NCBI GenBank assembly: GCA_019638115.1
Contig: JAHBUK010000001.1
Span: 700,238 to 764,237, forward strand
Length of the DNA: 64,000 nucleotides
From: Flavobacteriales bacterium
Lineage (GTDB): Bacteria; Bacteroidota; Bacteroidia; Flavobacteriales_F; PHOS-HE28
Direction of reading: 5' to 3'
Of the stretch, positions 17,214 to 26,304 are shown piece by piece. Positions within the stretch are counted from its first letter, which is position 1, and every line of letters begins with the position of its first letter. The translations under genes were made by a program, and so were the position numbers. The notes beneath the pieces are model-generated. The model was not told the DNA's origin. It made no database searches and was given only the letters and a program-made list of their open reading frames with translations.

Positions 17214-18071
17214 ATGCAATACGATCCCGTAAAACGCCGCTTGGGCGTGGTCTTCAACAGTACGCCGGGCCTGCGAAAGCTCTTCTACCACCTGCTGGAC
17301 CTGCTGCTGCTGCGCGCATGGCACATCCAGCGGGAGTTGAGGAAATGGGTGAAGGAGGTGCCCTTCGACTCCACTCAGGGCGAGTTGAGGGAGGTGCGCA
17401 TCTATGACGCAGGTGCGGGCTTTGGACAGTACAGCTACTGGCTCAGTAGCCAGCTCCCCGAAGCGCGCATCACGGCCATTGACGTGAAGGAGGAGCAAGT
17501 GGCGGATTGCAATGCCTTCTTCCAGCGCATCGGCAGGCCGCAGGTGAAGTTCGAAGTGGGCGATGTGACCAAGTACCAACAGCCCAACACCTTCGACCTG
17601 GTGGTGTGCGTGGACGTGATGGAGCACATCCTGGAGGACGAGGCAGCGCTGCGCTGCTACAGCACTTCGCTGAAGGAAGGCGGCATGCTCATCATCAGCA
17701 CGCCCAGCGACCAGGGCGGCAGCGATGTACACGAGGAAGGCGAAGGCTCCTTCATCGAAGAGCACGTGCGCGACGGCTACAACATCGACGATATCCGGGC
17801 CAAGTGCCTGCGCAACGGCTTCAGCAAAGTGGAGGCCCGCTACAGCTACGGCGCGCCGGGCAAGATCAGCTGGAAGCTGAGCATGAAGTGGCCGCTGCTG
17901 ATGCTGCAGGCAACAAGCAAGTGGCTACATCCCGCCTTAGCGGGGCTCTTCTTCATCGTGCTGCCCTTCTACTACCTCCTCGCCTACCCCATCGCCTTTG
18001 TGCTGAACATGGCCGATGTGCGGATGATGCACCCCACGGGGACAGGTCTGGTGGTGAAGGCGTGGAAGTGA
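17214..18071 (+). CDS. Class I SAM-dependent methyltransferase with membrane-associated tail
   Basis: The 285-residue protein has the SAM-binding motif I IYDAGAGFGQYSYWLS near residues 63-78, an acidic residue after the second strand (ITAIDVKEEQ), and VVCVDVMEHILEDEAALRCY with SLKEGGMLIISTPSD typical of the Methyltransf_11/UbiE-like fold. The C-terminus has hydrophobic stretches (LAGLFFIVLPFYYLLAYPIA), suggesting membrane association. A short FDSTQGELRE stretch before motif I is encoded by a copy of the dispersed CTTCGACT..CTCAGGG repeat. The frame extends upstream, but that part is repeat sequence, so the ATG at 17214 is chosen. The substrate is unknown. Confidence 0.85.
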   Translation: MQYDPVKRRLGVVFNSTPGLRKLFYHLLDLLLLRAWHIQRELRKWVKEVPFDSTQGELREVRIYDAGAGFGQYSYWLSSQLPEARITAIDVKEEQVADCNAFFQRIGRPQVKFEVGDVTKYQQPNTFDLVVCVDVMEHILEDEAALRCYSTSLKEGGMLIISTPSDQGGSDVHEEGEGSFIEEHVRDGYNIDDIRAKCLRNGFSKVEARYSYGAPGKISWKLSMKWPLLMLQATSKWLHPALAGLFFIVLPFYYLLAYPIAFVLNMADVRMMHPTGTGLVVKAWK

Positions 18072-18096
18072 GGTGGCAGGGTTGACCGCCAGCCTG

Positions 18097-18130
18097 AACC
18101 TGCGCAGGCTCTCCGCCTCTGGACCCTGCG
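18097..18130 (+). repeat. REP-like hairpin upstream of the RAYT transposase
   Basis: The block contains GCAGG-CTC and GGACCCTGC arms around TCCGCCTC, forming an imperfect hairpin. It matches the reverse complement of 18840-18873 at all but three of 34 positions. The two copies flank the transposase gene in inverted orientation. Confidence 0.85.
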
Positions 18131-18163
18131 CCCTAACAACATCAAGCGTTACCTTGTTGATCC

Positions 18164-18751
18164 ATGGGGACGCGCAAACTCCGCAATAATGACGGTGCCG
18201 TCTACTTTGCCACCTTCACATGTCACCAATGGCTGTATCTGTTCGACCTCGTTAACGCGCACGACCTGGTATACAAGTGGATGCATATAGCCTATGGCAA
18301 AGGATATCACTTCCTGGGCTACGCGATCATGCCCAACCACGCACACTTCGTGCTGCGTGTTCCGGAGAACGGCGCGATCAACAAGCTGCTCAGCAATGGA
18401 AAGCGCTTCATGGCCTATGACATCATCAAGCGTCTTCAAGCAAATTCCCATTTCGACATTCTTGCACGACTACAAGAAGGCCTTTGCCCGTCAGACCGGG
18501 CGCGGGGTCAACAGCACCGTGTGTTCGCCACTTCCACAGACCTTGTGGAGCTGCTCAGTGGAAAGATGATCGAGAAGGAACTGCAATACATACACGCCAA
18601 CCCGGTGAGCAAGCACTGGCGGCCGGCCATGGATGCAGTGGATCATCCGCATTCCAGCTTTGCGTTCTACGTGCGCGGCGAGAACCGTTCTGCGCCATTG
18701 ACCGCTTACCAGGATTTCGGGGTTCTGGACGGCAAGGGCGCGCCTTGGTGA
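18164..18751 (+). CDS. REP-associated tyrosine transposase (RAYT, IS200-like Y1 family)
   Basis: The 195-residue protein has the Y1_Tnp pattern: GAVYFATFTCHQWLYLF near residues 11-27, the metal-binding HUH motif in GYAIMPNHAHFVLRV (His59 and His61), and the nucleophile Tyr in EKELQYIHANPV near residue 141. RAYTs cut and rejoin single-stranded REP hairpins. Two inverted REP-like hairpins bracket the gene, so enzyme and likely substrate are together. The frame is intact and all motifs are present. It is a domesticated relative of IS200/IS605 elements and no full insertion-sequence ends are seen. Confidence 0.9.
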   Translation: MGTRKLRNNDGAVYFATFTCHQWLYLFDLVNAHDLVYKWMHIAYGKGYHFLGYAIMPNHAHFVLRVPENGAINKLLSNGKRFMAYDIIKRLQANSHFDILARLQEGLCPSDRARGQQHRVFATSTDLVELLSGKMIEKELQYIHANPVSKHWRPAMDAVDHPHSSFAFYVRGENRSAPLTAYQDFGVLDGKGAPW

Positions 18752-18839
18752 ATGACGACATCGGTTGTGCGTTTGCCATAACTTGTCCGCATGATGTTTG
18801 CTGCTCGAACAGCCGTGATGGAGGTGGTCGCTTCAAGGC

Positions 18840-18873
18840 CGCAGGGTCCCGAGGCGGAGACCCTGCGGAGGTT
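18840..18873 (-). repeat. REP-like hairpin downstream of the RAYT transposase
   Basis: GCAGGGTC and GACCCTGC form a perfect 8-bp stem around CCGAGGCGGA (18841-18866). The reverse complement matches the element at 18097-18130 with three mismatches in 34. It ends 24 bases before the start of the next gene and could act as its leader structure. Confidence 0.85.
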
Positions 18874-18896
18874 TAGAAACTGAACATCATCCGCTG

Positions 18897-20432
18897 ATGA
18901 AGGGCATAGAACGGATCCTGCCGATGCTGCTGCTGTTTGCCACGCAGATCCAAGCCATTGCGCAGGATCCGTTCAATCGCCGTTACGATGCACTGCAACA
19001 GAATGAGGCCGATTTCGGGTGGAGTTTGGAGCAGACAATTCCGGGTGAATATGTGATCGTGTCGAACAGTCCTTGGACTGATTCAGCATCCTATGTGTCC
19101 ATAGTAACGGTGAGCAGGATCAATGAGCAAGGGGTTCTCTTGCAGGTAGAACGCTTTGTTGATACGGGCTATTCAACGTACCCAGGATGGTCAAATTCAT
19201 CGCATCGCTTAAGCTCAGGAGGCTTGGTCATTGGAGGTAATAGAGTAAATGCCTCCGAAAGCAGCAAAGCGGCGTTGTTCATCGCTGATGAGAACGGGAT
19301 GCCTGTTACACAATACAACTACGGTGTTCCTGGACAAACTTGGGCAGGTCGTCAAGCGAAACAGGCTGGTGATGGCGGTTTTGTTCTGGTCGGTTCGCGC
19401 AGCTTGAACAGCAACTTGGATGGCTTCTTGATCAAGACCGATGCCAACGGTGAACAGGAATGGGTGCAGACCTATGGAGGCCCTTGGATCGATAGTTTCA
19501 TCGCGGTAGATACCGTGAGCGGCGGCTACTACTTGGGTGGAATGTCTACACCATCAAGTGGTAATCGGGATCAATGGGTGCTACGGGTAGATGTCGGTGG
19601 CATCCCAATTTGGGAAAAGAAGTGGGGAACAGCGTTCAATGATTCGAACCCGCACATCACGACGGCTCGTGATGGGCACGTACTTAGCGCTGGAGTCTGG
19701 TTGACCACGAGTGATATTTCCGGTCGATTGTACCTCGCCAAATTGGACAGTGCTGATGGCAGCATCATTTGGGACCGCACTTATGGGGCGCCGTCGACCA
19801 ACACAACCTTTTTTGCGGTAAAAGAAGTCGACCTGTCCGGAGACCTGATCGCTACAGGACAAGCCTCATTAGGATTCAACACCGACCGTGGCGTTCTTCT
19901 ACGTACCACACAATCAGGCGACAGCCTGTGGATGCGCTACTACAGTTACTACGACACGGAGGTAAGCAATGGCCAGGGCCAGTTGCGCGATGTGCTGCCC
20001 ACTGCCGATGGTGGCTTCATTGCCGTGGGTGCAGCCTTCGGGGTGTCCAACCCCGTGAACCCACCCGGCTATGGGCAGGATGTGTGGGTGATAAAGACCG
20101 ACGAGCACGGCTGCTTGGAACCCGGCTGCCACCTGATCACCGGCATGGAAACGCAGATCACCAACCTGGTTGGGGCGCTAAGGGTGTGGCCCAACCCGGT
20201 GGCGGCGGGCACACCAACAACCCTTGTTTTGGAGCTACCGGAGCATTTCACTCCTAAAGGCGCGTTGCGGCTTACTGTGGTAAGCAGCGATGGGCGTGTG
20301 GTACACGAGCAGCGGCTCCCTTCCCCATACGGGCAGTTCACGTTGCAGGCACCGGCAAGCAGCGGTGTGTACCATGTTCATCTGAGCGATGATACCCGCT
20401 GGATCGCCGGTGCAAAATTGGTGGTGGAGTAG
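18897..20432 (+). CDS. T9SS-secreted repeat protein with C-terminal sorting domain
   Basis: The 511-residue protein has a signal peptide (MKGIERILPMLLLFATQIQA). A beta-rich central part carries recurring blocks such as GDGGFVLVGSRSLNSNLDGF, TVSGGYYLGGMSTPSSGNRD and TADGGFIAVG..VWVIKTDEHG, a propeller-like arrangement. A type A CTD follows: LRVWPNPVAAGTPTTLVLEL, VVSSDGRVVHEQRL, SSGVYHVHLSD, ending KLVVE. Such proteins are exported by the type IX system and attached to the cell surface or released. Most of the first kilobase is less GC-rich than the CTD end. The cargo function is unknown. Confidence 0.88.
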   Translation: MKGIERILPMLLLFATQIQAIAQDPFNRRYDALQQNEADFGWSLEQTIPGEYVIVSNSPWTDSASYVSIVTVSRINEQGVLLQVERFVDTGYSTYPGWSNSSHRLSSGGLVIGGNRVNASESSKAALFIADENGMPVTQYNYGVPGQTWAGRQAKQAGDGGFVLVGSRSLNSNLDGFLIKTDANGEQEWVQTYGGPWIDSFIAVDTVSGGYYLGGMSTPSSGNRDQWVLRVDVGGIPIWEKKWGTAFNDSNPHITTARDGHVLSAGVWLTTSDISGRLYLAKLDSADGSIIWDRTYGAPSTNTTFFAVKEVDLSGDLIATGQASLGFNTDRGVLLRTTQSGDSLWMRYYSYYDTEVSNGQGQLRDVLPTADGGFIAVGAAFGVSNPVNPPGYGQDVWVIKTDEHGCLEPGCHLITGMETQITNLVGALRVWPNPVAAGTPTTLVLELPEHFTPKGALRLTVVSSDGRVVHEQRLPSPYGQFTLQAPASSGVYHVHLSDDTRWIAGAKLVVE

Positions 20433-20548
20433 TTGTCCGCTACTGAGCGCGTATAAGCTTCGTGTTGAAGGCAGCATTGTGAAGAACACCAAATGTCCGC
20501 TCACCGCATGGACATGGCCCGGTACGATCTTCGCGTGGTCGCATCCCC

Positions 20549-23500
20549 ATGAAACGTGCCCTGCGCCTACTCCGCAACACCCTGCTCATCCTGACAGGGC
20601 TCTTCACCCTGCTCTTCGGCATGGTCTGTTACATCCTATACGCACACGAGCAGGAGATCGCCGATGAGCTGATCGCCGTGTTCAACGAAGGGCAGGCCGG
20701 GAAGCTCAGCTACAGCGGCGTGGAACTTTCGCCCTTCCGCGCCTTCCCCTACATCAGCATCGACATCAAGGACCTGCGCTTCGACGGGGATAAGCACACC
20801 GAGAACGACCACGCCATCTATGCCTTCCACGATGTATATGTGGGCTTCAACATGTTCGACCTGTTGCGTGGCAAGTATGTGATCAAGAATCTGCTGCTGA
20901 GCGAGGGCCACCTCTACCTGGAGAAGTACGCGGACGGCACCTACAACATAACCCGGGCAAAGGCCCGTGATGAAGAGGACGAGGCCGGCGGCAGCACCCA
21001 CCTGGACCTGAAGCATGTGGAGTTGCGCAACATCACCCTGCACGAGGTGAACTACGCTGGCGAAGGCAACCAGCTGTACCTGGACATCCAGCGGGCCGAT
21101 GCCTACCTGAGCTCCATCGACGAGGTGATGCGCATGGGGCTCGATAGCGAGCTCTTTCTCTACTACTACACCTCCGGCAAGAACACCTGGTTCCGCGAAC
21201 TGCCCTTCGGACTGGACCTGGACATGGTGATCGACGGCGGACTGGTGAACATCCTGCCGAGCAAACTGACCGTGGAAGCCGGCGCCCTGGACGTGGAAGG
21301 CTCCATCGACCTGGACAACGACCTGATGACGGACCTGAAGCTCAGCGGACGCAAGAAGAACTTCGATGTGTTCATCTCCTTCGCGCCGCCGGAGGTGCTG
21401 GAGAAGCTGAAGGAATTCCGCAACGAAGGCGACATCTTCTTCGAGGGCATCGTGCAGGGGCCGATCGATGTGCGCTCACCCCTGATCGACCTGCGCCTGG
21501 GCTGCGAACGCACCATGTTCGAGCACCGCAGCCTGGGCAAGGCCCTGCGCGATGTGGCCTTCAGCGGGCACTTTCGCACTGGCGATGATGGAGGGTTGGA
21601 AGGCGCCTTCCTGGAAATGGAGAACCTCTACGGCGAGCCGGAAAGGGGAATGCTGCGCGGCACCATGCGCGTGGACAACTTCCTCGATCCGCGCATCACC
21701 ATGGACTTCCACGCCAACTTCCAGCTGGAACACCTGAAGGCGTTCTATGACGTGGAGGACATCGAGGAAGGCAGCGGACTGGTCACCATCGACATCACCC
21801 TGAACGAATACATCGGCCCGGACAGTGTGCTGCACTTCGCCACCAAAATGACGGACGGCGTCACCAGCAACATCACCTTCACCGATGTGCGGGTGAAACT
21901 GGCCAAGCTGGAAAAGCCCATCGAGCAGCTGAACGGCAAGATCCTGCTGGATGGCGACGATCTGCGCAGCGAAGGGCTGAAGGTGAGGGTGGGCCAAAGC
22001 GACCTGGCGATCGACTTCGCCACGAGCAACGTGAGCGCCCTGTTCCACCACACCAATGCACCGGTGGACGTGACCCTGCACGGCGAGAGCAAGCGGCTGC
22101 ACATGGCCGAACTGCTGGCCTTGAACGGCAAGCCCGTGGACGAGCCTTGGGCGCGCGACACGGTGTTCGACCTGAAGTTCGACCTGGACCTGCACACCAC
22201 CGTGGACGCACTGGACAACAGCCGCTACGTGCCCGCCACCACGCTCAACTTCCGCCACCTGGAGTTCCGCACCGCCAAGTATCCGCACCCGGTGGGCGAC
22301 ATCAGCGGCAAGATCGCCGTGGACGACGAGCGCCTGAAGGTGCAGGACTTCGGCATCACCATTGGCCGCAACAAGCTGCACGCGAGCGTGGAACTGGAGA
22401 ACCTGGGTGCCCTGCTGGACAGCGCACGCCAAGAGACCGTGCGCCACACCCTGAGCGTGAAGAGCCCCTACTTCAACGCCAAGGAGCTGCTCGTTTACGA
22501 CGGCAAGGCCTTCGTGCACGACAGCATCGAGGAGGAAGTGCTGCGCGACCTGGTCTTCCGCGGATCGGGCAGCATGCAGAGCAACACCTTCAGCGATCAC
22601 GGCTTCATCAGCGAAACGCACATCGACCATCTCAGCCTGCGGTTCAATGACCTGCCCCCATTGCGCAACGTTGATGGCTACATCACCACGGACACCAGCG
22701 GCTGCATCACGCTGAAAGGCCTGCAATTGGCCATGGGCCGCAGCGACCTGAAGGCGGACCTCTACCTGCGCCACTTCCTGGATGACGACGTGGCGCACAA
22801 GATCATCGAGGGCAGCGTGCGCGCGAAGAACCTGGACTTCGACGAGATCGGAGGCTGGAGCCCCGCCAAGCAGGAGGCCAGGGAAAGCCATGCGGAGGCC
22901 TTCAACCTCTTCGCACTGAAGTTCCCCGACATGGCGCTGCAGGCGGACATCGGTCGCATCAAACACCACCGCACCCTGCTGGAGGACCTGCACGGCAAGG
23001 TGCGCACCACCAAGGACCACCTGGCGCACATCGACACCCTGCATTTCCGCGCGGCAGGTGGCAGGGTGGCCATGCGGGGCACTTTCAACGGCTCGCGGCC
23101 GGACAGCATCACCCTGAAGGGCGACATGCGCGTGGACGGCGTCGACCTCGACCAGGTGATGTTCAAGCTGGACAACTTCGGGCAGGATTTCGTGGTGCAT
23201 GAGAACCTCCATGGCCAAGTGAGCGGCACCATCCGCTTGGATGCACACCTGCACCCCGATCTGGTGCCCGACCTGGCGCACACCACCGCCGTGGCCGATC
23301 TCACCGTTGTCAATGGCCGCCTGGCCCGTTTCGGGCCGCTGCACGCCATGGCCGACTTCATGGGCGACAAGGACCTGGACAACATCCGCTTCGGCGAACT
23401 CAGCAACACCTTCACCTTCCGCGATGGGGCCCTGCACATCCCGGAAATGAAGATCACGAGCACTTTGGGCTACATGCACCTGAGCGGTCGCCAGAGCTTG

Positions 23501-23746
23501 GACCTGGACATGGACTACACCATGCGCATCCCCCTGAGCCTGGTGAAACAGGCCAGTTGGAACGCCATGAAGAGCAAGCTGCGCGGCAGCGGGCGCAACA
23601 AGGAGGACGAGGAGGAACTGGAACGGGCCGATGCCAAGATCATCAGCGGACAGAAAGGCCCGATCAAAGGCTACCTCACCATGAACGTGACCGGCAACCC
23701 CGACGACTACAAAGTGCGCCTGGGCCGGTCGAGGGAAAAACGCTGA
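20549..23746 (+). CDS. AsmA-like giant envelope protein
   Basis: This 1065-residue protein starts with a membrane anchor (LLRNTLLILTGLFTLLFGMV, about residues 8-28). The AsmA/TamB-like N-terminal pattern follows (GKLSYSGVELSPFRAFPYIS then IDIKDLRF), then a long beta-repeat body with recurring LEGSI, VDGV and LDLDMDY phrases and an AsmA_2-type C-terminal domain (FGPLHAMADFMGDKDLDNIR, ALHIPEMKITSTLGYMHLSG). AsmA-family proteins bridge inner and outer membranes and are thought to move phospholipids. It is a single gene with no close partner. The long opposite-strand frame across it is a shadow. Confidence 0.92.
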   Translation: MKRALRLLRNTLLILTGLFTLLFGMVCYILYAHEQEIADELIAVFNEGQAGKLSYSGVELSPFRAFPYISIDIKDLRFDGDKHTENDHAIYAFHDVYVGFNMFDLLRGKYVIKNLLLSEGHLYLEKYADGTYNITRAKARDEEDEAGGSTHLDLKHVELRNITLHEVNYAGEGNQLYLDIQRADAYLSSIDEVMRMGLDSELFLYYYTSGKNTWFRELPFGLDLDMVIDGGLVNILPSKLTVEAGALDVEGSIDLDNDLMTDLKLSGRKKNFDVFISFAPPEVLEKLKEFRNEGDIFFEGIVQGPIDVRSPLIDLRLGCERTMFEHRSLGKALRDVAFSGHFRTGDDGGLEGAFLEMENLYGEPERGMLRGTMRVDNFLDPRITMDFHANFQLEHLKAFYDVEDIEEGSGLVTIDITLNEYIGPDSVLHFATKMTDGVTSNITFTDVRVKLAKLEKPIEQLNGKILLDGDDLRSEGLKVRVGQSDLAIDFATSNVSALFHHTNAPVDVTLHGESKRLHMAELLALNGKPVDEPWARDTVFDLKFDLDLHTTVDALDNSRYVPATTLNFRHLEFRTAKYPHPVGDISGKIAVDDERLKVQDFGITIGRNKLHASVELENLGALLDSARQETVRHTLSVKSPYFNAKELLVYDGKAFVHDSIEEEVLRDLVFRGSGSMQSNTFSDHGFISETHIDHLSLRFNDLPPLRNVDGYITTDTSGCITLKGLQLAMGRSDLKADLYLRHFLDDDVAHKIIEGSVRAKNLDFDEIGGWSPAKQEARESHAEAFNLFALKFPDMALQADIGRIKHHRTLLEDLHGKVRTTKDHLAHIDTLHFRAAGGRVAMRGTFNGSRPDSITLKGDMRVDGVDLDQVMFKLDNFGQDFVVHENLHGQVSGTIRLDAHLHPDLVPDLAHTTAVADLTVVNGRLARFGPLHAMADFMGDKDLDNIRFGELSNTFTFRDGALHIPEMKITSTLGYMHLSGRQSLDLDMDYTMRIPLSLVKQASWNAMKSKLRGSGRNKEDEEELERADAKIISGQKGPIKGYLTMNVTGNPDDYKVRLGRSREKR

Positions 23747-23839
23747 GGACCGTGCAGCGCTGTTCCGGAAGGCAAAGCTGAACTTAGCCGACGCTTCCCG
23801 ACCTTCACGGCAGGGGTAGGCCCATTTCCACATCTGTCA

Positions 23840-23894
23840 TTGCGAGCGAAGCGAAGCAACACATCTCCACATTACGCTGAGCGAAGTCGAAGCG
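23840..23894. repeat. 55-bp dispersed repeat, copy 2 (inverted)
   Basis: Identical over 55 bases to the reverse complement of 17074-17128. It begins TTGCGAGCGAAGCGAAGCAA and ends with GCTGAGCGAAGTCGAAGCG. It leads straight into the octamer array. Confidence 0.92.
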
Positions 23895-23896
23895 TC

Positions 23897-24032
23897 CACA
23901 TCTCCACATCTTCACATCTCCACATCTCCACATCTTCACATCTCCACATCTTCACATCTTCACATCTCCACATCTCCACATCTCCACATCTTCACATCTT
24001 CACATCTTCACATCTTCACATCTTCACATTCC
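23897..24032 (+). repeat. Seventeen-unit octamer tandem array (CACATCTY)
   Basis: CACATC begins every eight bases from 23897 through 24017, with the final unit CACATTCC at 24025-24032. The first sixteen units are CACATCTC or CACATCTT. The array ends exactly where the GTG start codon of the LolE-like gene begins. No other Shine-Dalgarno-like sequence lies between. An octamer is not a multiple of three, so unit gain or loss shifts any upstream frame but leaves the gene itself intact. Confidence 0.95.
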
Positions 24033-25259
24033 GTGAACCTCCCCCTCCTCTTCGCACGCCGCTACCTGCTTGCCAAGCGGAGCAGCAATGCGATCAACGT
24101 CATCACCGGCATCAGCATCGCCGTGATCGCCGTGGTGACAGGGGCCATGGTTACCGTGCTCAGTGCCGTGAACGGCATCGCCGACCTGGTGGACACCATC
24201 TACAGCCCCTTCGACCAGGACATCACCATAAGCGCCGCACAGGGGAAGACCTTCGAGCGCGACACGCTGGACCTGGCCGCCATACTCGCATTACCACAGG
24301 TGAAGCAGGCCAGTTGGGTCATTGAAGAGAACGTGCTGCTGCAGCACGGCGACCAACAGGCCGTGGCCACCTTGAAAGGTGTGGAGGATAACTACCTCGC
24401 CATGAGCGGCATGGAGCGCTTCATGTACATGGGCGATCCGGTATTGCAGCGCGACGGAGAGCCCATGGCTCTGGCGGGGATCGCCCTGAAGGTGGACCTG
24501 GACCTGCCCCTGGACGATGGCATCTTCAAGCCCCTGCGAATCAGTGCACCCATCCGTGGCCGCAATTTGAGCACCTACCAGCAACGCGCCTTCGAGACGG
24601 AACAACTGGCACTGAGCGGGGCCTTCAGCATGAACACGGAGTTCGACGCGAAGTACGTGCTGGTGCCGCTGGATCTGGCCGCCGACCTGCTGCTTTACGA
24701 CCGGGCCGTAAGTGCTTTGGAAGTGCAGCTGCAGCCGGGCACCTCACTGGACCGCACGGCCAACACCCTGCGCAGCATGCTGGGCGACCACCTGTTGGTG
24801 CGCACACGCTACCAGAAGAACGAACTGATGTACCGCACCAACGCCACGGAGAAGCTGGTGTCCTTCGTGGTGCTTGCCTTCATCGGTTTGATCGGGGCCT
24901 TCAACATCATCGCCTCGCTCACCATGATGATGATCGAGAAGCAGCGCGACATGCGGGTGCTGGTGAGCATGGGGGCCACGCCGCGCACGGTGCGGGCCAT
25001 CTTCTTCCAGGAAGGCATGCTCATCGTGCTGGCCGGAACCGTGATCGGCCTTGTGCTTGGTCTGGGCTTCTGCCTGGCGCAGCAGCACTTCGGCCTGGTG
25101 CCCATGCACGATTCCGTGGTGGAGTTCTACCCGGTGAAAGTGCTGGCCGGCGACCTGCTGATGATCTTCCTTGCGGTGCTCGGTATCGGCCTGCTGGCCT
25201 CCTACCTGCCCTTGCGCTCGCTGAGCAAACGCTTCCTTCAGACGGCCACCTCGGCGTAG
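24033..25259 (+). CDS. LolE/LolC-like ABC transporter permease (FtsX family)
   Basis: The 408-residue protein starts at a GTG (VNLPLLFARRYLLAKRSSNA) and has the LolC/LolE layout. One N-terminal helix is at about 22-48 (GISIAVIAVVTGAMVTVLSA), then comes a large MacB-like periplasmic domain. Three C-terminal helices (LVSFVVLAFIGLIGAFNIIA then EGMLIVLAGTVIGLVLGLGF and LLMIFLAVLGIGLLASYLPL) and the conserved cytoplasmic loop MMIEKQRDMRVLVSMGATPR complete it. These permeases work with LolD in lipoprotein release; no ATPase gene is adjacent. The start directly follows an octamer array, and the 3-prime end overlaps dusB by 22 bases. Confidence 0.92.
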   Translation: MNLPLLFARRYLLAKRSSNAINVITGISIAVIAVVTGAMVTVLSAVNGIADLVDTIYSPFDQDITISAAQGKTFERDTLDLAAILALPQVKQASWVIEENVLLQHGDQQAVATLKGVEDNYLAMSGMERFMYMGDPVLQRDGEPMALAGIALKVDLDLPLDDGIFKPLRISAPIRGRNLSTYQQRAFETEQLALSGAFSMNTEFDAKYVLVPLDLAADLLLYDRAVSALEVQLQPGTSLDRTANTLRSMLGDHLLVRTRYQKNELMYRTNATEKLVSFVVLAFIGLIGAFNIIASLTMMMIEKQRDMRVLVSMGATPRTVRAIFFQEGMLIVLAGTVIGLVLGLGFCLAQQHFGLVPMHDSVVEFYPVKVLAGDLLMIFLAVLGIGLLASYLPLRSLSKRFLQTATSA

Positions 25260-26227
25260 TTGGCCACCACCTCGTCGAGGATCTCCTCCAACACGGCGGG
25301 ATCGCGTTCGGTGCAGAGGCGCAAGCGGACCTCCTTCACGTTGGGCAGGCCCTTGAGGTAGTTGCCGTAATGCCGGCGCATCTCCACCACCCCTTCCCAC
25401 GGTCCTTTCCAGGCCAGTGAGCTGCGCAGGTGCTCGCGTGCGGCCTCCACCCGGGCGGCCACGGTGGGTACGGGCAGGTGCGCCCCGGTTGCCATGTAGT
25501 GTTTGATCTCGTTGAAGATCCACGGGTAGCCGATGCTCGCACGGCCGATCATGATGCCGTCCACACCGTAGCGCTCTCGGTATTCCACCGCCTTCTCCGC
25601 GCTATCGATATCGCCGTTGCCGAAGATGGGGATGGTGATCCGCGGGTTGTTCTTCACCTCGCCGATCAGTGTCCAATCCGCCGGGCCTTTGTACAACTGG
25701 GCGCGTGTGCGACCGTGTATGCTGAGCGCGCTGATGCCCACGTCCTGCAGGCGTTCGGCCACCTCCATGATGTTCTTGGTGGCATCGTTCCAACCCAGGC
25801 GGGTCTTCACGGTAACGGGCACCTTCACGGCTTTCACGATGGCTTCGGTGAGGCGCACCATCTTGGGAACGTCCTGCAGCAGGCAGGCGCCGGCACCCTT
25901 GTTCACCACCTTGTGCACGGGGCACCCGTAGTTGATGTCGATCAGGTCCGGGCGCACGGCCTCGGCAATGCGCGCGGCCTCTTCCATGGCATCCTCGCTG
26001 CCACCGAAGAGTTGGATGCCGATGGGCCGTTCCTGCTCGAAGATGTCGAGCTTCTTCATGCCCTTGGCGGCCTTGCGGATGAGCCCCTCACTGCTGATGA
26101 ACTCGGTGAACATCAGATCGGCACCGTGCTTCTTGCAGAGCGCCCGGAACGGCGGATCGCTCACGTCCTCCATGGGAGCGAGCAGGAGCGGGAACTCGGG
26201 CAGTTCTATGGGGCCGATGCGAACCAT
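25238..26227 (-). CDS. dusB: tRNA-dihydrouridine synthase
   Basis: The 329-residue enzyme has the Dus TIM-barrel motifs: LLAPMEDVSDPPFRALCKKH, TEFISSEGL, IGIQLFGG, DINYGCPVHKVVNKGAGACL with the catalytic Cys, VTVKTRLGW, SIHGRTRAQLYKG, IPIFGNGDIDS and GVDGIMIGRASIGYPWIF. It reduces uridines in the tRNA D-loop using FMN. A TACCTTCG element sits 11 bases upstream of the start. The C-terminal end overlaps the convergent LolE-like gene. Confidence 0.96.
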   Translation of the reverse strand: MVRIGPIELPEFPLLLAPMEDVSDPPFRALCKKHGADLMFTEFISSEGLIRKAAKGMKKLDIFEQERPIGIQLFGGSEDAMEEAARIAEAVRPDLIDINYGCPVHKVVNKGAGACLLQDVPKMVRLTEAIVKAVKVPVTVKTRLGWNDATKNIMEVAERLQDVGISALSIHGRTRAQLYKGPADWTLIGEVKNNPRITIPIFGNGDIDSAEKAVEYRERYGVDGIMIGRASIGYPWIFNEIKHYMATGAHLPVPTVAARVEAAREHLRSSLAWKGPWEGVVEMRRHYGNYLKGLPNVKEVRLRLCTERDPAVLEEILDEVVANYAEVAV

Positions 26228-26238
26228 GTGCGGGGCTG

Positions 26239-26246
26239 CGAAGGTA
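26239..26246 (-). promoter_or_regulatory. TACCTTCG -7 element of dusB
   Basis: Minus-strand TACCTTCG ends 12 bases before the dusB start codon at 26227, matching the recurrent element of this genome. Confidence 0.5.
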
Positions 26247-26304
26247 CGGAAGCGCGCTACCGTGGACCTCGGAACCCAAGGGCTATCGTGTCTTGGGCCT
26301 ATGT

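Noticed and set aside
18164..18751. A complete IS200/IS605 insertion sequence around the transposase.
   Set aside because: No TnpB gene and no typical element ends are seen; the two REP-like hairpins fit a domesticated RAYT better.
23840..24325. A protein frame through the octamer array into the LolE-like gene.
   Set aside because: It is out of frame with the LolE-like gene and mostly encodes the repeat. The GTG start at 24033 gives the known N-terminus.
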